Shown: positions 8,491 to 18,190, numbered from the stretch's first letter. The stretch: DNA of 64,000 bases from Actinomadura craniellae (GCF_003289645.1 NZ_QLYX01000009.1:62001-126000); one strand, 5' to 3'. Notes: generated by a model not told the origin, from the sequence alone. Made by a program: numbers and translations.

Positions 8491-9095
8491 CCGTCCGCCA
8501 CGTGGCGATCCTCGCCGGTGCGGGTGGCCGCGCGGCGGCGCCACCCGGTGTCGACGCGGAACTGTTCCGGCGGGCGATGCTGGAGGACACCTACGAGGTG
8601 GTCGCCGGGCTGGAACTGGTGACCCCCGCGCTGACCCTCCCGCCCGGCGGCCGGGCCGAGGCCGAGTCGATCGTCTGGCCGGGTACGCAGCTGCTGCGGG
8701 CCGGTACCGCGGCGCAGGTACTGGCCGAACTGGCGGACCTGGGCGCCGAGGAGGCGGCCCTCGTCGTCCCGGACGTGCCCGACCTGCCCGCACTGCTGAT
8801 CGGCAAGCTGTTCCGCGCGCTCGGCGGAGCACCGGTGGCGGCCTGCCCCGCCGCAGACGGCTCCCTCGTCGCCGTCGCCGTACGGCTGCCCGCCCCCGGC
8901 TGGCTGGACGACCTCGACCTCGACGCCCCCGACGCCGCCGCCCGGCTGCGCGGCGCCGCGCCCGGCGCGGGCCTGGTCCGCCGCGGCCCTGGCTGGCACC
9001 GCCTGCGCACCCCCGCCGACCTGCACCACCTCGACCCCGGCCTGGAGGGCTGGGACACCACCCGCACCCTGCTCCAGGGCGTTCCCCTGAACTGA
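8487..9095 (+). CDS. hypothetical protein, possibly DUF2064/glycosyltransferase-like
   Basis: The 202-residue product starts VRHVAILAG and contains an alternation of hydrophobic strands with [28 protein letters not shown] and [18 protein letters not shown]. This resembles the nucleotide-sugar binding half of DUF2064 (CofC/GT-A-like) proteins, but a clear D-x-D metal site is not seen. It is translationally coupled to the YgjP-like gene. The assignment is tentative; a pure hypothetical is the safe reading. Confidence 0.6.
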   Translation: MTVRHVAILAGAGGRAAAPPGVDAELFRRAMLEDTYEVVAGLELVTPALTLPPGGRAEAESIVWPGTQLLRAGTAAQVLAELADLGAEEAALVVPDVPDLPALLIGKLFRALGGAPVAACPAADGSLVAVAVRLPAPGWLDDLDLDAPDAAARLRGAAPGAGLVRRGPGWHRLRTPADLHHLDPGLEGWDTTRTLLQGVPLN

Positions 9096-9137
9096 CCACC
9101 TGGCGCGGTCTCCCACGGTGTCCAGCCACGCCTTCGC

Positions 9138-9331
9138 TGATCCTTCAGCTCTCGGTGCGCCATGGCGCACCGAAGACTGAAGGTCACCTGGTGGGAGCGC
9201 ATGCAGCGGTGATCCTTCAGCTTTCAGGGCGCTCCAGCACACCGGATCCTGAAGGATCAGCCGGGCTTCGCTCATGCCCGCTGATCCTTCAGCTCTCGGG
9301 GCGCTACGGCGCGCCGAGAGCTGAAGGATCA
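9138..9331. repeat. three copies of the TGATCCTTCAGC palindrome
   Basis: Three imperfect palindromes of about 50 bases stand in a row at 9138-9186, 9210-9259 and 9282-9331. Each opens with TGATCCTTCAGCT and closes with the inverse; the inner parts vary, but changes on one arm are often matched on the other. They fill the 296-base gap between two convergent operons. The same element recurs at 38255, 38327, 49695 and 57399. Confidence 0.85.
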
Positions 9332-9391
9332 CAGAGGAGGGGCGGAGGGGTGTCACGGACATCGCCGGGTGCCGTGCTGAGGGGGTTCCGT

Positions 9392-9958
9392 TCAGCGGGG
9401 GGTGGTGGCCAGCAGCGGGTGGGCGCCGGCGACGAGGCGGTGCAGGACCGCGTCGCTCAGCTCCGGGAGCGCGTCCACCGGGAACCAGCGCAGGTCGTCG
9501 GACTCGGTGCTGATGTGGGCTCGTGCCCCCGCGGGGGCGATCGCCGCGTACTGCACGTCCAGGTGGTAGGAGCCCTCGGGGTGGCAGCGCACCGCGTGCC
9601 GGTCGATCCGCACCGGGTCGGGGAGCAGTCGCAGCCCGGCGATGCCGGACTCCTCGGTGGCCTCCCGCAGTGCGGCTTCGGCCAGCGTCCCGTCGCCGGG
9701 TTCGCAGTGGCCGCCGAGTTGCAGCCAGAGCCCGACCTTGGGGTGCAGGGTCAGCAGCACCCGTTCGCCCGTCGCGTCGAACACCGCCGAACTGGCGGTG
9801 ATGTGCCCGGGCACGCACCCCCGCCACACCCCGTCGGGGTGGGTGGCCAGGTGCGCCAGGAAGTCCCCGCGCAGCGCCTCCTGCGCGGCGTCGGGGGCCT
9901 GCCAGCCGGTGAGCACCCGCACGACGTCCGCGTGCAGGTCACCGCGCGGACCGGTCAT
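9392..9958 (-). CDS. Nudix hydrolase
   Basis: The 188-residue protein has a Nudix box beginning GGHCEPGDGTLAEAALREATEESGI, matching G-x5-E-x7-REUxEExGU with E-E-S-G at the end. Nudix enzymes cleave nucleoside diphosphates linked to another group; the substrate cannot be told. It is coupled to the DUF2342 gene through an ATGA overlap, so both are made from one transcript. Confidence 0.88.
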   Translation of the reverse strand: MTGPRGDLHADVVRVLTGWQAPDAAQEALRGDFLAHLATHPDGVWRGCVPGHITASSAVFDATGERVLLTLHPKVGLWLQLGGHCEPGDGTLAEAALREATEESGIAGLRLLPDPVRIDRHAVRCHPEGSYHLDVQYAAIAPAGARAHISTESDDLRWFPVDALPELSDAVLHRLVAGAHPLLATTPR

Positions 9959-11304
9959 GCCTGGGCCGGGGGCTCGTCGCCGGGCTCGTCGGGCTTCTCG
10001 CCGGTGTCCTGGTCGGTGTCCTTGGCGGGGGGCGCGTCCAGCTGCGAGAGGTCCAGGTCGGGTTGCTTGCCGGACACGAACGCCGTGGGGTCCTCCAGGT
10101 CGTCCGCGGTCGGCATCAGGTCGGGGTGCTCCCACACCGCGTCCCGGCCCTCGACGCCGCGCTCCTTGGCGAGCGCCGTCCACAGCGCGGCGGCCTCGCG
10201 CAGCCGCCGGGGCCGCAGTTCCAGCCCGACCAGGGTGGCGAAGGTGCGCTCGGCCGGGCCTCCGGTGGCCCGCCGCCGGCGGACGGCCTCGGCCAGCCGC
10301 ACCGACTCGGGCAACCGGTCGGCCGCGACCGCGTTCACCACGGTGTCGACCCAGCCCTCCACCAGCGCCAGCGCCGTCTCCAGCCGGGCCAGCGCCGCCT
10401 TCTGCTGCGGGGTCTCCTCCGGCTGGAGCTGCAACTCGCCGCCGAGCGCCCGCTGCAACGCCTCGGGGTCGTTGATGTCGAGCCCGGCCACCGCCTGCTC
10501 GATGCCCGACAGGTCGACGGTGATGCCGCGCGCGTAGTCCTCGACCGCGCCCAGCAGATGCGACCTCAGCCACGGCACGTGCGCGAACAGCCGCTGGTGC
10601 GCGGCCTCGCGCAGCGCCAGGTAGAGCCGCACCTCCTCGGCGGGGACCTCCAGCCCCGCGCCGAACGCGGTCACTCCCGCGGGCAGCAGCGCGCCGACGC
10701 CCTCGGGTGCCAGCGGCAGGCCCACGTCGGCCGACCCGACGACCTCCAGCGCCAGCGCGCCGAGCGCCTGGCCGGCCTGGGTGCCGACCATCGCCCCGGC
10801 CATCTGCTTGACCATGCCGACCAGCGGGCCGGCCATGGCCTGCATCTCCTCCGGCATCGCCCCGCCCATGGACTCGACCATGCGCGCGGCGATCGGGTCG
10901 CACAGCTGGGCCCACACGGGGAGCGTCCGCTCGATCCACTCCGAGCGGCTCCAGGTCTCGGGGGTGCGGATGCCGGCGGGCAGCGTGGTGCCCTCGTCCA
11001 GCCACAGGTCGGCCAGCCGCAGCGCCTCGGTCACCTGGCGGCGCTCGGCGTCGACCACGGAGGGGTCGCCCTTCTCGACCACGGTGTGCCGGGCGATGTT
11101 CTTGGCCAGGTCCCAGTTCAGCGGGCCACCGCTGCCCTGGCCGCTCAGCATGTCGGCCATCCGGTGCAACATGTCGGCGAGCTGGCTCATGTCACCACCC
11201 AGACCGGGCATACCGCCCAGGCCGAACGGGTCCTGAGGTTTGTCGTCGTCACCGTCTCCGGGCCGGTTGAAGCCAAAAGGTCGGTCACTCACCTGGCTCG
11301 TCAT
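9955..11304 (-). CDS. DUF2342 zinc-dependent metalloprotease-like protein (Rv3195 type)
   Basis: The 449-residue protein has a Gly/Pro-rich N-terminus (PFGLGGMPGLGGDMSQLADMLHRMADML), a helical body, and the segment REAAHQRLF that marks this family. The C-terminal 50 residues are acidic and low complexity. The family is annotated as putative zinc metalloprotease or F420-biosynthesis-associated, without proven activity. Its place in the core block matches Rv3195. It is divergent from the epimerase gene, with about 120 bases for two promoters. Confidence 0.85.
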   Translation of the reverse strand: MTSQVSDRPFGFNRPGDGDDDKPQDPFGLGGMPGLGGDMSQLADMLHRMADMLSGQGSGGPLNWDLAKNIARHTVVEKGDPSVVDAERRQVTEALRLADLWLDEGTTLPAGIRTPETWSRSEWIERTLPVWAQLCDPIAARMVESMGGAMPEEMQAMAGPLVGMVKQMAGAMVGTQAGQALGALALEVVGSADVGLPLAPEGVGALLPAGVTAFGAGLEVPAEEVRLYLALREAAHQRLFAHVPWLRSHLLGAVEDYARGITVDLSGIEQAVAGLDINDPEALQRALGGELQLQPEETPQQKAALARLETALALVEGWVDTVVNAVAADRLPESVRLAEAVRRRRATGGPAERTFATLVGLELRPRRLREAAALWTALAKERGVEGRDAVWEHPDLMPTADDLEDPTAFVSGKQPDLDLSQLDAPPAKDTDQDTGEKPDEPGDEPPAQA

Positions 11305-11425
11305 CTCCCTCGGGCGGGATTACGGTTGGAATCCCCGGGCGCTGACCGGGGAGGACGTCAAAGTGCCATACGGTCACGTTAGTCGGTCTAGCGATCGAGA
11401 CGTACCCGGGAAGGGGGCACGGGCA

Positions 11426-12508
11426 GTGACGAACCAGCAGGTTCGCGCACGGCGTAGCGCGGGCCCGGTCGTCGCCGTCACCGGAGCGGCGACCGGAGCC
11501 GGGCGCGCACTGGCCCGCCGGCTGGCCGAGAGCGCCGGGATCCGCAAGGTCGTGGCCATCGACGACCACCGCGGCGACGTGCAGGGCGTGCTGTGGCGGG
11601 TGACCGACGTGCGCGACCCGCTGCTGTCGCGCCGGCTCTCCGACGTCGACGTGATCGTCCACCTCGATCTGGACCAGTCGCCCGAGAGCGACCCGCGCGA
11701 GCGCCGCGCCTACAACGTCCGGGGCACGCAGACAGTGCTCACCGCGGCCGGCGCGGCCCGGGTCCGCCATGTCGTCCTGGTGACCAGCGCCATGGTCTAC
11801 GGGGCCGAGCCCGACAACCCGGTGCCGCTGGCCGAGGACACCCAGGTCCGGGCGCAGGCCGACTCCGGTGTCACCGGCGACCACCTGGAGGTCGAGGAAC
11901 TGGCGGCACGGTCGCCGGCCGCCCACCCCGGGCTCACCGTCACGGTCGTGCGGCCCGCCGCCCTGGTCGGCCCCGAGATCGACACCGTGATCACCCGGCA
12001 CTTCGAGGCGCCCCGGCTGCTGGCGGTCAAGGGGGTTCCGGTCCGCTGGCAGTTCTGCCATATCGAGGACCTGGTCACGGCGCTGGAACACGTCGTGCTG
12101 GCCCGGATGCCGGGCGTCGTCGCGGTGGGCTGCGAGGGCTGGCTGGAAGCCGCCCAGGTGACCGAGATCACCGGCAAGCGGAGCTTCGAGCTGCCCGCCG
12201 CGCTCACCTTCGGCACCGCGCAGCGGCTGCACCGGCTCGGCCTCACCCCGGCACCCGCCACCGACCTGCACTTCGTCGCCTACCCGTGGGTGGTCGACTG
12301 CGCGGCGCTGCGGGCGGCGGGCTGGAAACCGAAGTACGACAACGCCGGCGCGCTCCGCGCCCTGCTGGAGGAGACCGCCGGCCGGCACGCGGTCGCCGGC
12401 CGCCGGGTCGGCGGCAAGGAGGCGACCATGGCCACCGCGGCGGGCGCCACCGCCGCCGTCCTCGGCGCCGCCGCGATCGCCCGCGCCCGCCGCCGCCGTC
12501 GCCGCTGA
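11426..12508 (+). CDS. NAD-dependent epimerase/SDR family protein
   Basis: The 360-residue protein begins with a Rossmann glycine motif, AVTGAATGAGRALARRL, and has VRHVVLVTSAMVYGAEP in the position of the extended-SDR active site. The usual Y-x3-K is not evident, so catalysis may be altered. The C-terminus is a 30-residue Ala/Arg tail (ATAAGATAAVLGAAAIARARRRRRR) that could be a membrane-contact or basic anchor. The GTG at 11426 is preceded by a G-rich GAAGGGGG box. The product is a nucleotide-sugar or steroid-type epimerase relative; the substrate is unknown. Confidence 0.75.
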   Translation: MTNQQVRARRSAGPVVAVTGAATGAGRALARRLAESAGIRKVVAIDDHRGDVQGVLWRVTDVRDPLLSRRLSDVDVIVHLDLDQSPESDPRERRAYNVRGTQTVLTAAGAARVRHVVLVTSAMVYGAEPDNPVPLAEDTQVRAQADSGVTGDHLEVEELAARSPAAHPGLTVTVVRPAALVGPEIDTVITRHFEAPRLLAVKGVPVRWQFCHIEDLVTALEHVVLARMPGVVAVGCEGWLEAAQVTEITGKRSFELPAALTFGTAQRLHRLGLTPAPATDLHFVAYPWVVDCAALRAAGWKPKYDNAGALRALLEETAGRHAVAGRRVGGKEATMATAAGATAAVLGAAAIARARRRRRR

Positions 12509-12536
12509 GGAACGCCGGAAAGCACCGCACGCACCG

Positions 12537-13589
12537 CTAGGAGGTGCCGCACGAGGGCACGGAGCCCCGTCCGGTGCGCAGCGCGTCGAGCGAGGTGACC
12601 GCGCTGTGCAGGGTGTCGGCGCGGATCAGGCGCAGCCCGTCGGGGCGGGCGGGCAGCGCCTCGTCGCAGTTGTCCTTCGGGGTCAGGAAGACCGTCGCCC
12701 CGGCCCGGCGGGCGGCGATCATCTTCTGCTGGATGCCGCCGATCGGGCCGACCCGGCCGCTGGGGGTGATGGTGCCGGTGCCGGCGATGAACCGCCCGCC
12801 GGTCATCGAGCCGGGCGTCAGCTTGTCGACGATCGCCAGCGAGAACATCAGCCCGGCGCTGGGGCCGCCCACGTCACCGACGCTGATCTGGACCTTGACC
12901 GGGAACCGGAAGTCCTCGCGGAGGGTGATGCCGATCACCGCCCGGCCGGCGTCCTCCGGTGAGGGGGCGGTCTTCAGCTGGACGCTCTCCCGCTTGCCGC
13001 CCCGCTCGACGGTGACGGCCACCGTGTCGCCGGGCCGGTACCTGCGCATCGTGTCGGTGACGGCGGACGCGCTGCTCACCGGGGTGCCGCCGACGTCCAC
13101 GATCTTGTCGCCCGGCCGCAGCCGGCCCGCCGCGGGCAGGCCGGACTGCACCGTGTCGACCACCGGGAACCCGTAGGGGATCTTGAGTTCGGTCAGTGCC
13201 GCCGCCACCGAGTCCTGCTGGGAGTCGACCATCTGGCGGGTGGTCTCCTGCTCGACCTGCTTCTTGCTCTCGTTCCGGGGGAAGATCGTCTCTTCCGGCA
13301 CGATCGCGGTCGAGGGGTCGAGCCAGCCGCGCAGCGCGGTGAACATGTCGATCCGGTTGCCCGGCCCGCCGCGGTAGGCCACCGTCGTGAAGTTCAGGTG
13401 CCCGCCGTCGTCGTAGATCTGCCGTCCCTCGATCGTGATCAGCGGTTTGCCCTGGGCGGACCGGCCGAGCGTGTTGGTCGTCGGGCCCGGGGTCAGCGCC
13501 ACGTAGGGCACCGGGACGAGGGCTCCCCCCGCGGCGAGCAGCACCGTGAAGATGCCCGCGAGAAGGAGGGTGAGAGCACGGCGAGACAT
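12537..13589 (-). CDS. membrane-anchored PDZ/Lon-type (S16) protease (Rv3194c type)
   Basis: The 350-residue protein has one N-terminal membrane helix (LTLLLAGIFTVLLAAGGAL). A PDZ segment covers about residues 130-205, and the C-terminal Lon-like domain has Ser244 in GGPSAGLMF and Lys289 in GGIQQKM forming the expected dyad. The protease domain faces the outside. It matches Rv3194c in domain order and gene context. Substrate unknown. It ends in TAG. The next minus-strand gene upstream is moaE in the opposite order from transcription, so it probably has its own promoter. Confidence 0.9.
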   Translation of the reverse strand: MSRRALTLLLAGIFTVLLAAGGALVPVPYVALTPGPTTNTLGRSAQGKPLITIEGRQIYDDGGHLNFTTVAYRGGPGNRIDMFTALRGWLDPSTAIVPEETIFPRNESKKQVEQETTRQMVDSQQDSVAAALTELKIPYGFPVVDTVQSGLPAAGRLRPGDKIVDVGGTPVSSASAVTDTMRRYRPGDTVAVTVERGGKRESVQLKTAPSPEDAGRAVIGITLREDFRFPVKVQISVGDVGGPSAGLMFSLAIVDKLTPGSMTGGRFIAGTGTITPSGRVGPIGGIQQKMIAARRAGATVFLTPKDNCDEALPARPDGLRLIRADTLHSAVTSLDALRTGRGSVPSCGTS

Positions 13590-13610
13590 GAGCGGAAGCC
13601 TATGCGGTCC

Positions 13611-14033
13611 TCAGCAGGCGCCCACCCACTCGGAGTCGCCGTCGGCGAACACCTGGTGCTTCCAGATCGGCACCCGTTCCTTCAGGTCGTCGATCAGCCG
13701 CCGGCACGCCTCGAACGCCTCGGCCCGGTGCGGGCAGGCCGCCACCACCACGACCGCCAGATCGCCGATCTCCAGGTCGCCGACCCGGTGCACGGCGGCC
13801 AGCGCCCGCACCGGGAAGTCCGCGGCGACCTTCTCCATGACCGCGCGCAGCTCCCGCTCGGCCGAGGGGTGCGCGCTGTAGGACAGCCGGGTCACCGGGC
13901 GCCGGTGGTCGTGGTCGCGGACCGTCCCCACGAACAGGGCGGTGCCGCCCGCGGCCGGATCACCGACCGCGGCCAGCGCCTCGTCGACGGACAGGGGGGT
14001 GTCGCGAATGCCGATCAGCCGGATGACGTCCAC
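13611..14033 (-). CDS. moaE: molybdopterin synthase catalytic subunit MoaE
   Basis: MoaE with MoaD inserts sulfur into precursor Z to make molybdopterin. The 140-residue protein has GGTALFVGTVRDHD near the N-terminus, VHRVGDLEIGD and the catalytic-lysine region RVPIWKHQ. Length is normal. No moaD or moaA lies nearby, so this is an isolated copy in the core block. Confidence 0.9.
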   Translation of the reverse strand: MDVIRLIGIRDTPLSVDEALAAVGDPAAGGTALFVGTVRDHDHRRPVTRLSYSAHPSAERELRAVMEKVAADFPVRALAAVHRVGDLEIGDLAVVVVAACPHRAEAFEACRRLIDDLKERVPIWKHQVFADGDSEWVGAC

Positions 14034-14042
14034 CCGGAAAGG

Positions 14043-14570
14043 CTACCCGCCGGGCTCGACATCGGGCTCGAAGGTGGCGATCAAAGCGTCGGCCAGTGCC
14101 GGCACCAGATCAGGGCCGGACAGCACCTCGTCGTCGGCGTCGTGCCGGCGCATCCGCAGCGCCGAGTGCCGGTCGCCGTCGCGCAGCACGCCCACCACCA
14201 TCCGGACGTCCTCGCGCAGCGGATGCTCGGCCACCCAGGCGGCGGCCTCGGCCTCGTTCTCGGGGATGTCGGCCTCCGCCTCCGGCGGCAGGACGACCCG
14301 CTCCACGACCAGCGCGCAGCCCGAGACCGCCTCGGGCCAGACGATGCGGGCCAGCGCCTCGTCGAGGCCGTCGGCCTCGGGCAGCTCACCCTGCTCCAGC
14401 GCGGCGAAGGTGTCGGCTTCAGGGTCCAGCCCGAGCTGTCCGGCCAGTTCCGGGTCGGCCCGGCGCAGTTCGGCGGACGCCACCAGCGCGTACAGGCGGG
14501 GCGGCGTGTCCCAGCCGGCCGTGGCGGAGTGCCGCTCCAGATCGAGCACGACCTCTTCCAGTAGATTCAC
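14043..14570 (-). CDS. PPA1309 family protein
   Basis: The 175-residue acidic protein (NLLEEVVLDLERHSATAGWDTPPRLYALV) belongs to a conserved actinobacterial family of unknown function usually placed beside the UPF0182 membrane protein. Its ending resembles a small fold with many Asp/Glu residues. The GTG at 14570 follows GGAGGG at close spacing; longer upstream starts would read into the divergent gene. It is probably expressed with moaE, which lies 9 bases downstream. Confidence 0.8.
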   Translation of the reverse strand: MNLLEEVVLDLERHSATAGWDTPPRLYALVASAELRRADPELAGQLGLDPEADTFAALEQGELPEADGLDEALARIVWPEAVSGCALVVERVVLPPEAEADIPENEAEAAAWVAEHPLREDVRMVVGVLRDGDRHSALRMRRHDADDEVLSGPDLVPALADALIATFEPDVEPGG

Positions 14571-14708
14571 CCCTCCATTCTTTCGCCGAATCGTCCGCTT
14601 CGGGCGAGGGAACCCCTCGCGTCCTCGATAAGTTGCAATAGGAAGCGCTGTGGTGAGCCCGTCCGAAGGGGTGCGGGCCGGTGACGACCTCATGAACGGA
14701 GGGGAGCC

Positions 14709-17654
14709 TTGAGTTTCAGGACTCCCGGATTCGGAAGCCGCCTCGGCTCGGGCCGGTCCCGGCTGCTCGTCCCGGTGCTGGCCGTGCTCGCGATCATCGT
14801 GGTGCTGTTCCTGGTGTTCACCGCGGTCTATACCGACCTGCTGTGGTTCCGGTCGGTGGACTCCTCGTCGGTGTACACCACCCGGTTGCGCACCGAGATC
14901 CTGCTCTTCGTGGGGTCGGGCCTGCTGATGGCGCTGGTGGTCGGCGCCAACATGATGATCGCCTACCGGTTGCGCCCCGCCTACCGGCCGCTGTCGGTCG
15001 AGCAGCAGGGCCTGGAGCGCTACCGGGCCGCGGTCGACCCGCACCGCCGGCTGATCGGCATCGCCGTGGTGGGGGTGCTGGCGCTGCTCACCGGCTCGTC
15101 GATCTCGGGGCAGTGGCAGATCTGGCTGGCCTTCATGAACCGCACCCCGTTCGGGGTACGTGACCCGCAGTTCGGCAAGGACGTCTCGTTCTTCGTCTTC
15201 ACCTATCCGTTCCTGCGGCTGCTGCTCGGGTTCCTGTTCGCGATGCTGGTCCTGTCGATCCTCGTCGCGCTGGTGGTGCACTACCTGTACGGGGGGCTCC
15301 GCCTGCAGGGGCCCGGCGACAAGGCCAGCCCGCCGGCCCGCGCGCACCTGTCGGTGCTGGTCGGCACGTTCGTCCTGCTCAAGGCGGTGGCGTACTGGTT
15401 CGACCGGTGGGGGCTGGCGCACTCCGACCGCGGGGTGGTGGGCGGGCCGTCCTATACCGACGTCAACGCGGTGCTGCCGGCCAAGACGATCCTGGCGGTC
15501 ATCGCCGTGATCTGCGCGGCGCTGTTCTTCGTCAACATCGTGCGCCGCGGCATGATGCTCCCCGGCGTCGGGCTGGGCCTGCTGGTGCTGTCGGCGATCC
15601 TGGTCGGCGGCGTCTACCCGCTGCTCATCCAGCAGTTCCAGGTGCGGCCGAACGAGGCGGCCAAGGAGGCGCCCTACATCCAGCGCAACATCCAGGCCAC
15701 CCGCGCCGCGTACGGGGTCAACGGGGCCCAGGTCACCGAGAACTACACCGCCAAGACCACGCCGAACTCCGGTGAGCTGGGCCGGGAGGCCCAGACCATC
15801 TCCGGGGTGCGGCTGCTGGACCCGGCGCTGGTGTCACGGACCTACCAGCAGCTCCAGCAGATCCGCAGCTTCTACCAGTTCCCCGACCAGCTCGACATCG
15901 ACCGCTACCCGGTCGACGGGCAGGGTTTCCGCGACACCGTGGTGGCCGTCCGCGAGATCACCGGGCCGCCCGCGCAGCAGAACAACTGGATCAACCAGCA
16001 CACCGTCTACACGCACGGGTACGGCTTCGTGGCCGCACCGGGCAACAAGATCGACCCCAACGGCCTGCCCGACTTCGTGGCCAAGGACATGCCGCCCACC
16101 GGCCCGCTGGTGCAGCAGACGGGGCTGAAGGAACCGCGCATCTACTTCGGCGAGAACTCCCCGCGCTACTCGGTGGTCGGCGCGCCCCCGGGGTCCGCGC
16201 CCAAGGAGCTCGACTACCCCGAGAGCGGCGGCACCGGGCAGAAGAACACCACCTACACCGGCAACGGCGGGGTGTCGGTCGGCTCGTTCTTCAACCGGAT
16301 GCTGTACGCGGTGAAGTTCCAGGAGAAGAACCTGTTGCTGTCGGGCTCGGTGAACGGCCAATCGAAGATCCTCTATGACCGGACGCCCCGGGAGCGGGTG
16401 CAGAAGGTCGCCCCCTGGCTGACCATCGACGGCGACCCGTACCCCGCGATCGTCGGCGGCCGGATCACCTGGATCCTCGACGGTTACACCACCACCGACG
16501 GCTACCCGTACTCCGAGCGGATCAGCCTGGCCGACGCGACCAGCGACACCAGCACCGAGACCCGCACCTCGGTGGTGCGCCCGTCCCGGGACCGGGTCAA
16601 CTACATGCGCAACTCGGTGAAGGCGACCGTCGACGCCTACGACGGCACGGTCCGGCTGTACGCCTGGGACGAGAAGGACCCGGTGCTGCGGACCTGGATG
16701 AAGGCGTTCCCGGGCGTGGTCAAGCCCTACAAGGACATCGGCTCCAACCTGATGCAGCACCTGCGCTACCCGCAGGACCTGTTCAAGGTGCAGCGCGGCA
16801 TCCTGGCCAAGTACCACGTGACCCAGGCCGACGCGTTCTACGGCGGCCAGGACTTCTGGAACGTCCCGGACGACCCGACCCAGCCGGCCAAGGGGCGGGT
16901 CAAGCAGCCGCCGTACTACCTGTCGCTGAAGATGCCCGGCGACCCGAACCCGGCGTTCTCGCTGACCACGGCGTTCGTGCCGCGGGCCCGGCCCAACATG
17001 GCCGCGTTCATGTCGGTGGACGCGACGCCCGGATCGACCTACGGGAAGATCCGCATATTGCAGTTGCCGGGCAACACCGGGGTGCAGGGGCCCGGGCAGG
17101 CGCAGAACACCATCAACGCCGACCCGAAGGTCTCCAGCGCGCTGAACCTGCTGCGCCAGGGCGGCGCGTCCCAGGTGCTCAACGGCAACCTGCTGACCCT
17201 GCCGTTCGGTGGCGGGCTGCTGTACGTCCAGCCCGTCTACGTGCAGGCCCAGCAGACCGCCGGGCAGGAGCCGTACCCGATCCTGCAACGGGTCGTGGTG
17301 ATGTTCGGCAACAAGGTCGGCTTCGGCGGCACCCTGGACGAAGCCCTCAAGCAGATCTTCCCCGACGACGGGGCGGCTCCGCCGGGCGACGACGGCGGCG
17401 ATGACGGCGGCGACGGCGGCGACGCCGGTACCGGTGAGCTGAGCGCCGAGGCCCAGCGGGCGCTGGCCGACGCGCAGAAGGCCTACGCGGACGGGCAGGC
17501 GGCGCTGCGCACCCAGGACTGGGCGGCGTACGGCGAGGCGCAGCAGCGGCTCAAGGCCGCGCTGGACCGGCTGGCCGCCATCCGGCCGCCCGCTCCGGCG
17601 GCGTCGCCGAGCCCGACACCGACACCGACACCGACCGCGTCGCCTCCCTCGTGA
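14709..17654 (+). CDS. UPF0182 family multi-pass membrane protein (Rv3193c type)
   Basis: The 981-residue protein has about seven membrane segments in the first 330 residues (the first is LLVPVLAVLAIIVVLFLVFT). A large extracytoplasmic domain of roughly 550 residues rich in Tyr, Asn and Gly follows, and then an acidic D/G-rich linker and a Pro/Thr tail. Size and layout match Rv3193c. Function unknown. The TTG at 14709 follows GGAGGGGAGCC. It is divergent from the PPA1309 gene, a pairing kept across actinobacteria. Confidence 0.9.
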   Translation: MSFRTPGFGSRLGSGRSRLLVPVLAVLAIIVVLFLVFTAVYTDLLWFRSVDSSSVYTTRLRTEILLFVGSGLLMALVVGANMMIAYRLRPAYRPLSVEQQGLERYRAAVDPHRRLIGIAVVGVLALLTGSSISGQWQIWLAFMNRTPFGVRDPQFGKDVSFFVFTYPFLRLLLGFLFAMLVLSILVALVVHYLYGGLRLQGPGDKASPPARAHLSVLVGTFVLLKAVAYWFDRWGLAHSDRGVVGGPSYTDVNAVLPAKTILAVIAVICAALFFVNIVRRGMMLPGVGLGLLVLSAILVGGVYPLLIQQFQVRPNEAAKEAPYIQRNIQATRAAYGVNGAQVTENYTAKTTPNSGELGREAQTISGVRLLDPALVSRTYQQLQQIRSFYQFPDQLDIDRYPVDGQGFRDTVVAVREITGPPAQQNNWINQHTVYTHGYGFVAAPGNKIDPNGLPDFVAKDMPPTGPLVQQTGLKEPRIYFGENSPRYSVVGAPPGSAPKELDYPESGGTGQKNTTYTGNGGVSVGSFFNRMLYAVKFQEKNLLLSGSVNGQSKILYDRTPRERVQKVAPWLTIDGDPYPAIVGGRITWILDGYTTTDGYPYSERISLADATSDTSTETRTSVVRPSRDRVNYMRNSVKATVDAYDGTVRLYAWDEKDPVLRTWMKAFPGVVKPYKDIGSNLMQHLRYPQDLFKVQRGILAKYHVTQADAFYGGQDFWNVPDDPTQPAKGRVKQPPYYLSLKMPGDPNPAFSLTTAFVPRARPNMAAFMSVDATPGSTYGKIRILQLPGNTGVQGPGQAQNTINADPKVSSALNLLRQGGASQVLNGNLLTLPFGGGLLYVQPVYVQAQQTAGQEPYPILQRVVVMFGNKVGFGGTLDEALKQIFPDDGAAPPGDDGGDDGGDGGDAGTGELSAEAQRALADAQKAYADGQAALRTQDWAAYGEAQQRLKAALDRLAAIRPPAPAASPSPTPTPTPTASPPS

Positions 17655-17708
17655 CCCCGCTCCGGGCGGCGCCGCACCGCGGCGCCGCCCGGGCCGGTGG
17701 GAAACGAT

Positions 17709-17737
17709 TTGCGCAAGGGGCGGCGGCTCCATAAAGT
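17709..17737 (+). promoter_or_regulatory. promoter of the first initiator tRNA gene
   Basis: TTGCGC (17709-17714) and TAAAGT (17732-17737) are exactly 17 bases apart, 12 bases before the tRNA. The second tRNA copy has the same TTGCGC-17-TAAGGT arrangement. Confidence 0.8.
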
Positions 17738-17749
17738 AAAGGCACACGA

Positions 17750-17826
17750 CGCGGGGTGGAGCAGTTCGGTAGCTCGCTGGGCTCATAACCCAGAGGTCGC
17801 AGGTTCAAATCCTGCCCCCGCTACCA
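17750..17826 (+). tRNA. tRNA-fMet (CAU), copy 1
   Basis: The 77-base cloverleaf includes an encoded CCA. The first acceptor pair is mismatched (C1 opposite U72), and the anticodon stem ends in three G-C pairs (GGG/CCC) around CUCAUAA. Both are marks of an initiator tRNA. The D and T arms are normal. Confidence 0.97.
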
Positions 17827-17830
17827 GTTC

Positions 17831-17866
17831 GAAGGGCCGGTTCCCGATCTCGGGAACCGGCCCTTC
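17831..17866 (+). terminator. hairpin after tRNA-fMet copy 1
   Basis: A perfect 16-bp stem (17831-17846 with 17851-17866) has the loop ATCT and starts 5 bases after the tRNA. There is no T-tract, but the position is that of a terminator. Confidence 0.75.
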
Positions 17867-18150
17867 GCATTCGCCGGTCCCGATTCCGGACCGATACGCG
17901 CGACAAAGCGGAACGTTTCGGAAGGTTCGGCCAGGTCCCCAGCAGCCGCCGGTGATCCGCAGTGCCCCGAACGGCCTGGTGCTCCGGGCGCCGGCCCGGC
18001 ACGCCGCGGTCAGGTGCGACGCGCCCATGTGAAGATCATCGCGCTGGTGTCGGCGGGCCGTGCCTGCCCGGGCGGCGCCCATCCCGCGGTCGTCCAGGGC
18101 TGCATCCAGCGGGTGCGCGTTGCCGCGGTCCGCTGATGGGGAATTCGGTT

Positions 18151-18179
18151 TGCGCAAGCAGACCCCGCCCCATAAGGTT
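18151..18179 (+). promoter_or_regulatory. promoter of the second initiator tRNA gene
   Basis: TTGCGC (18151-18156) and TAAGGT (18174-18179) have a 17-base spacer, in the same place relative to the tRNA as in copy 1. Confidence 0.8.
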
Positions 18180-18190
18180 GAGCCACACGA

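Noticed and set aside
9138-9331. CRISPR array at the triple palindrome
   Set aside because: The repeat units are full palindromes with variable centres and irregular spacing, and single copies occur elsewhere. This is a dispersed element, not repeat-spacer structure.
14043-15422. Long open frame running from the PPA1309 gene through the start of the UPF0182 gene
   Set aside because: Upstream of 14570 it lies antisense to UPF0182 and has composition typical of GC-rich shadow frames. A GTG with a strong ribosome binding site at 14570 gives the proper family length.
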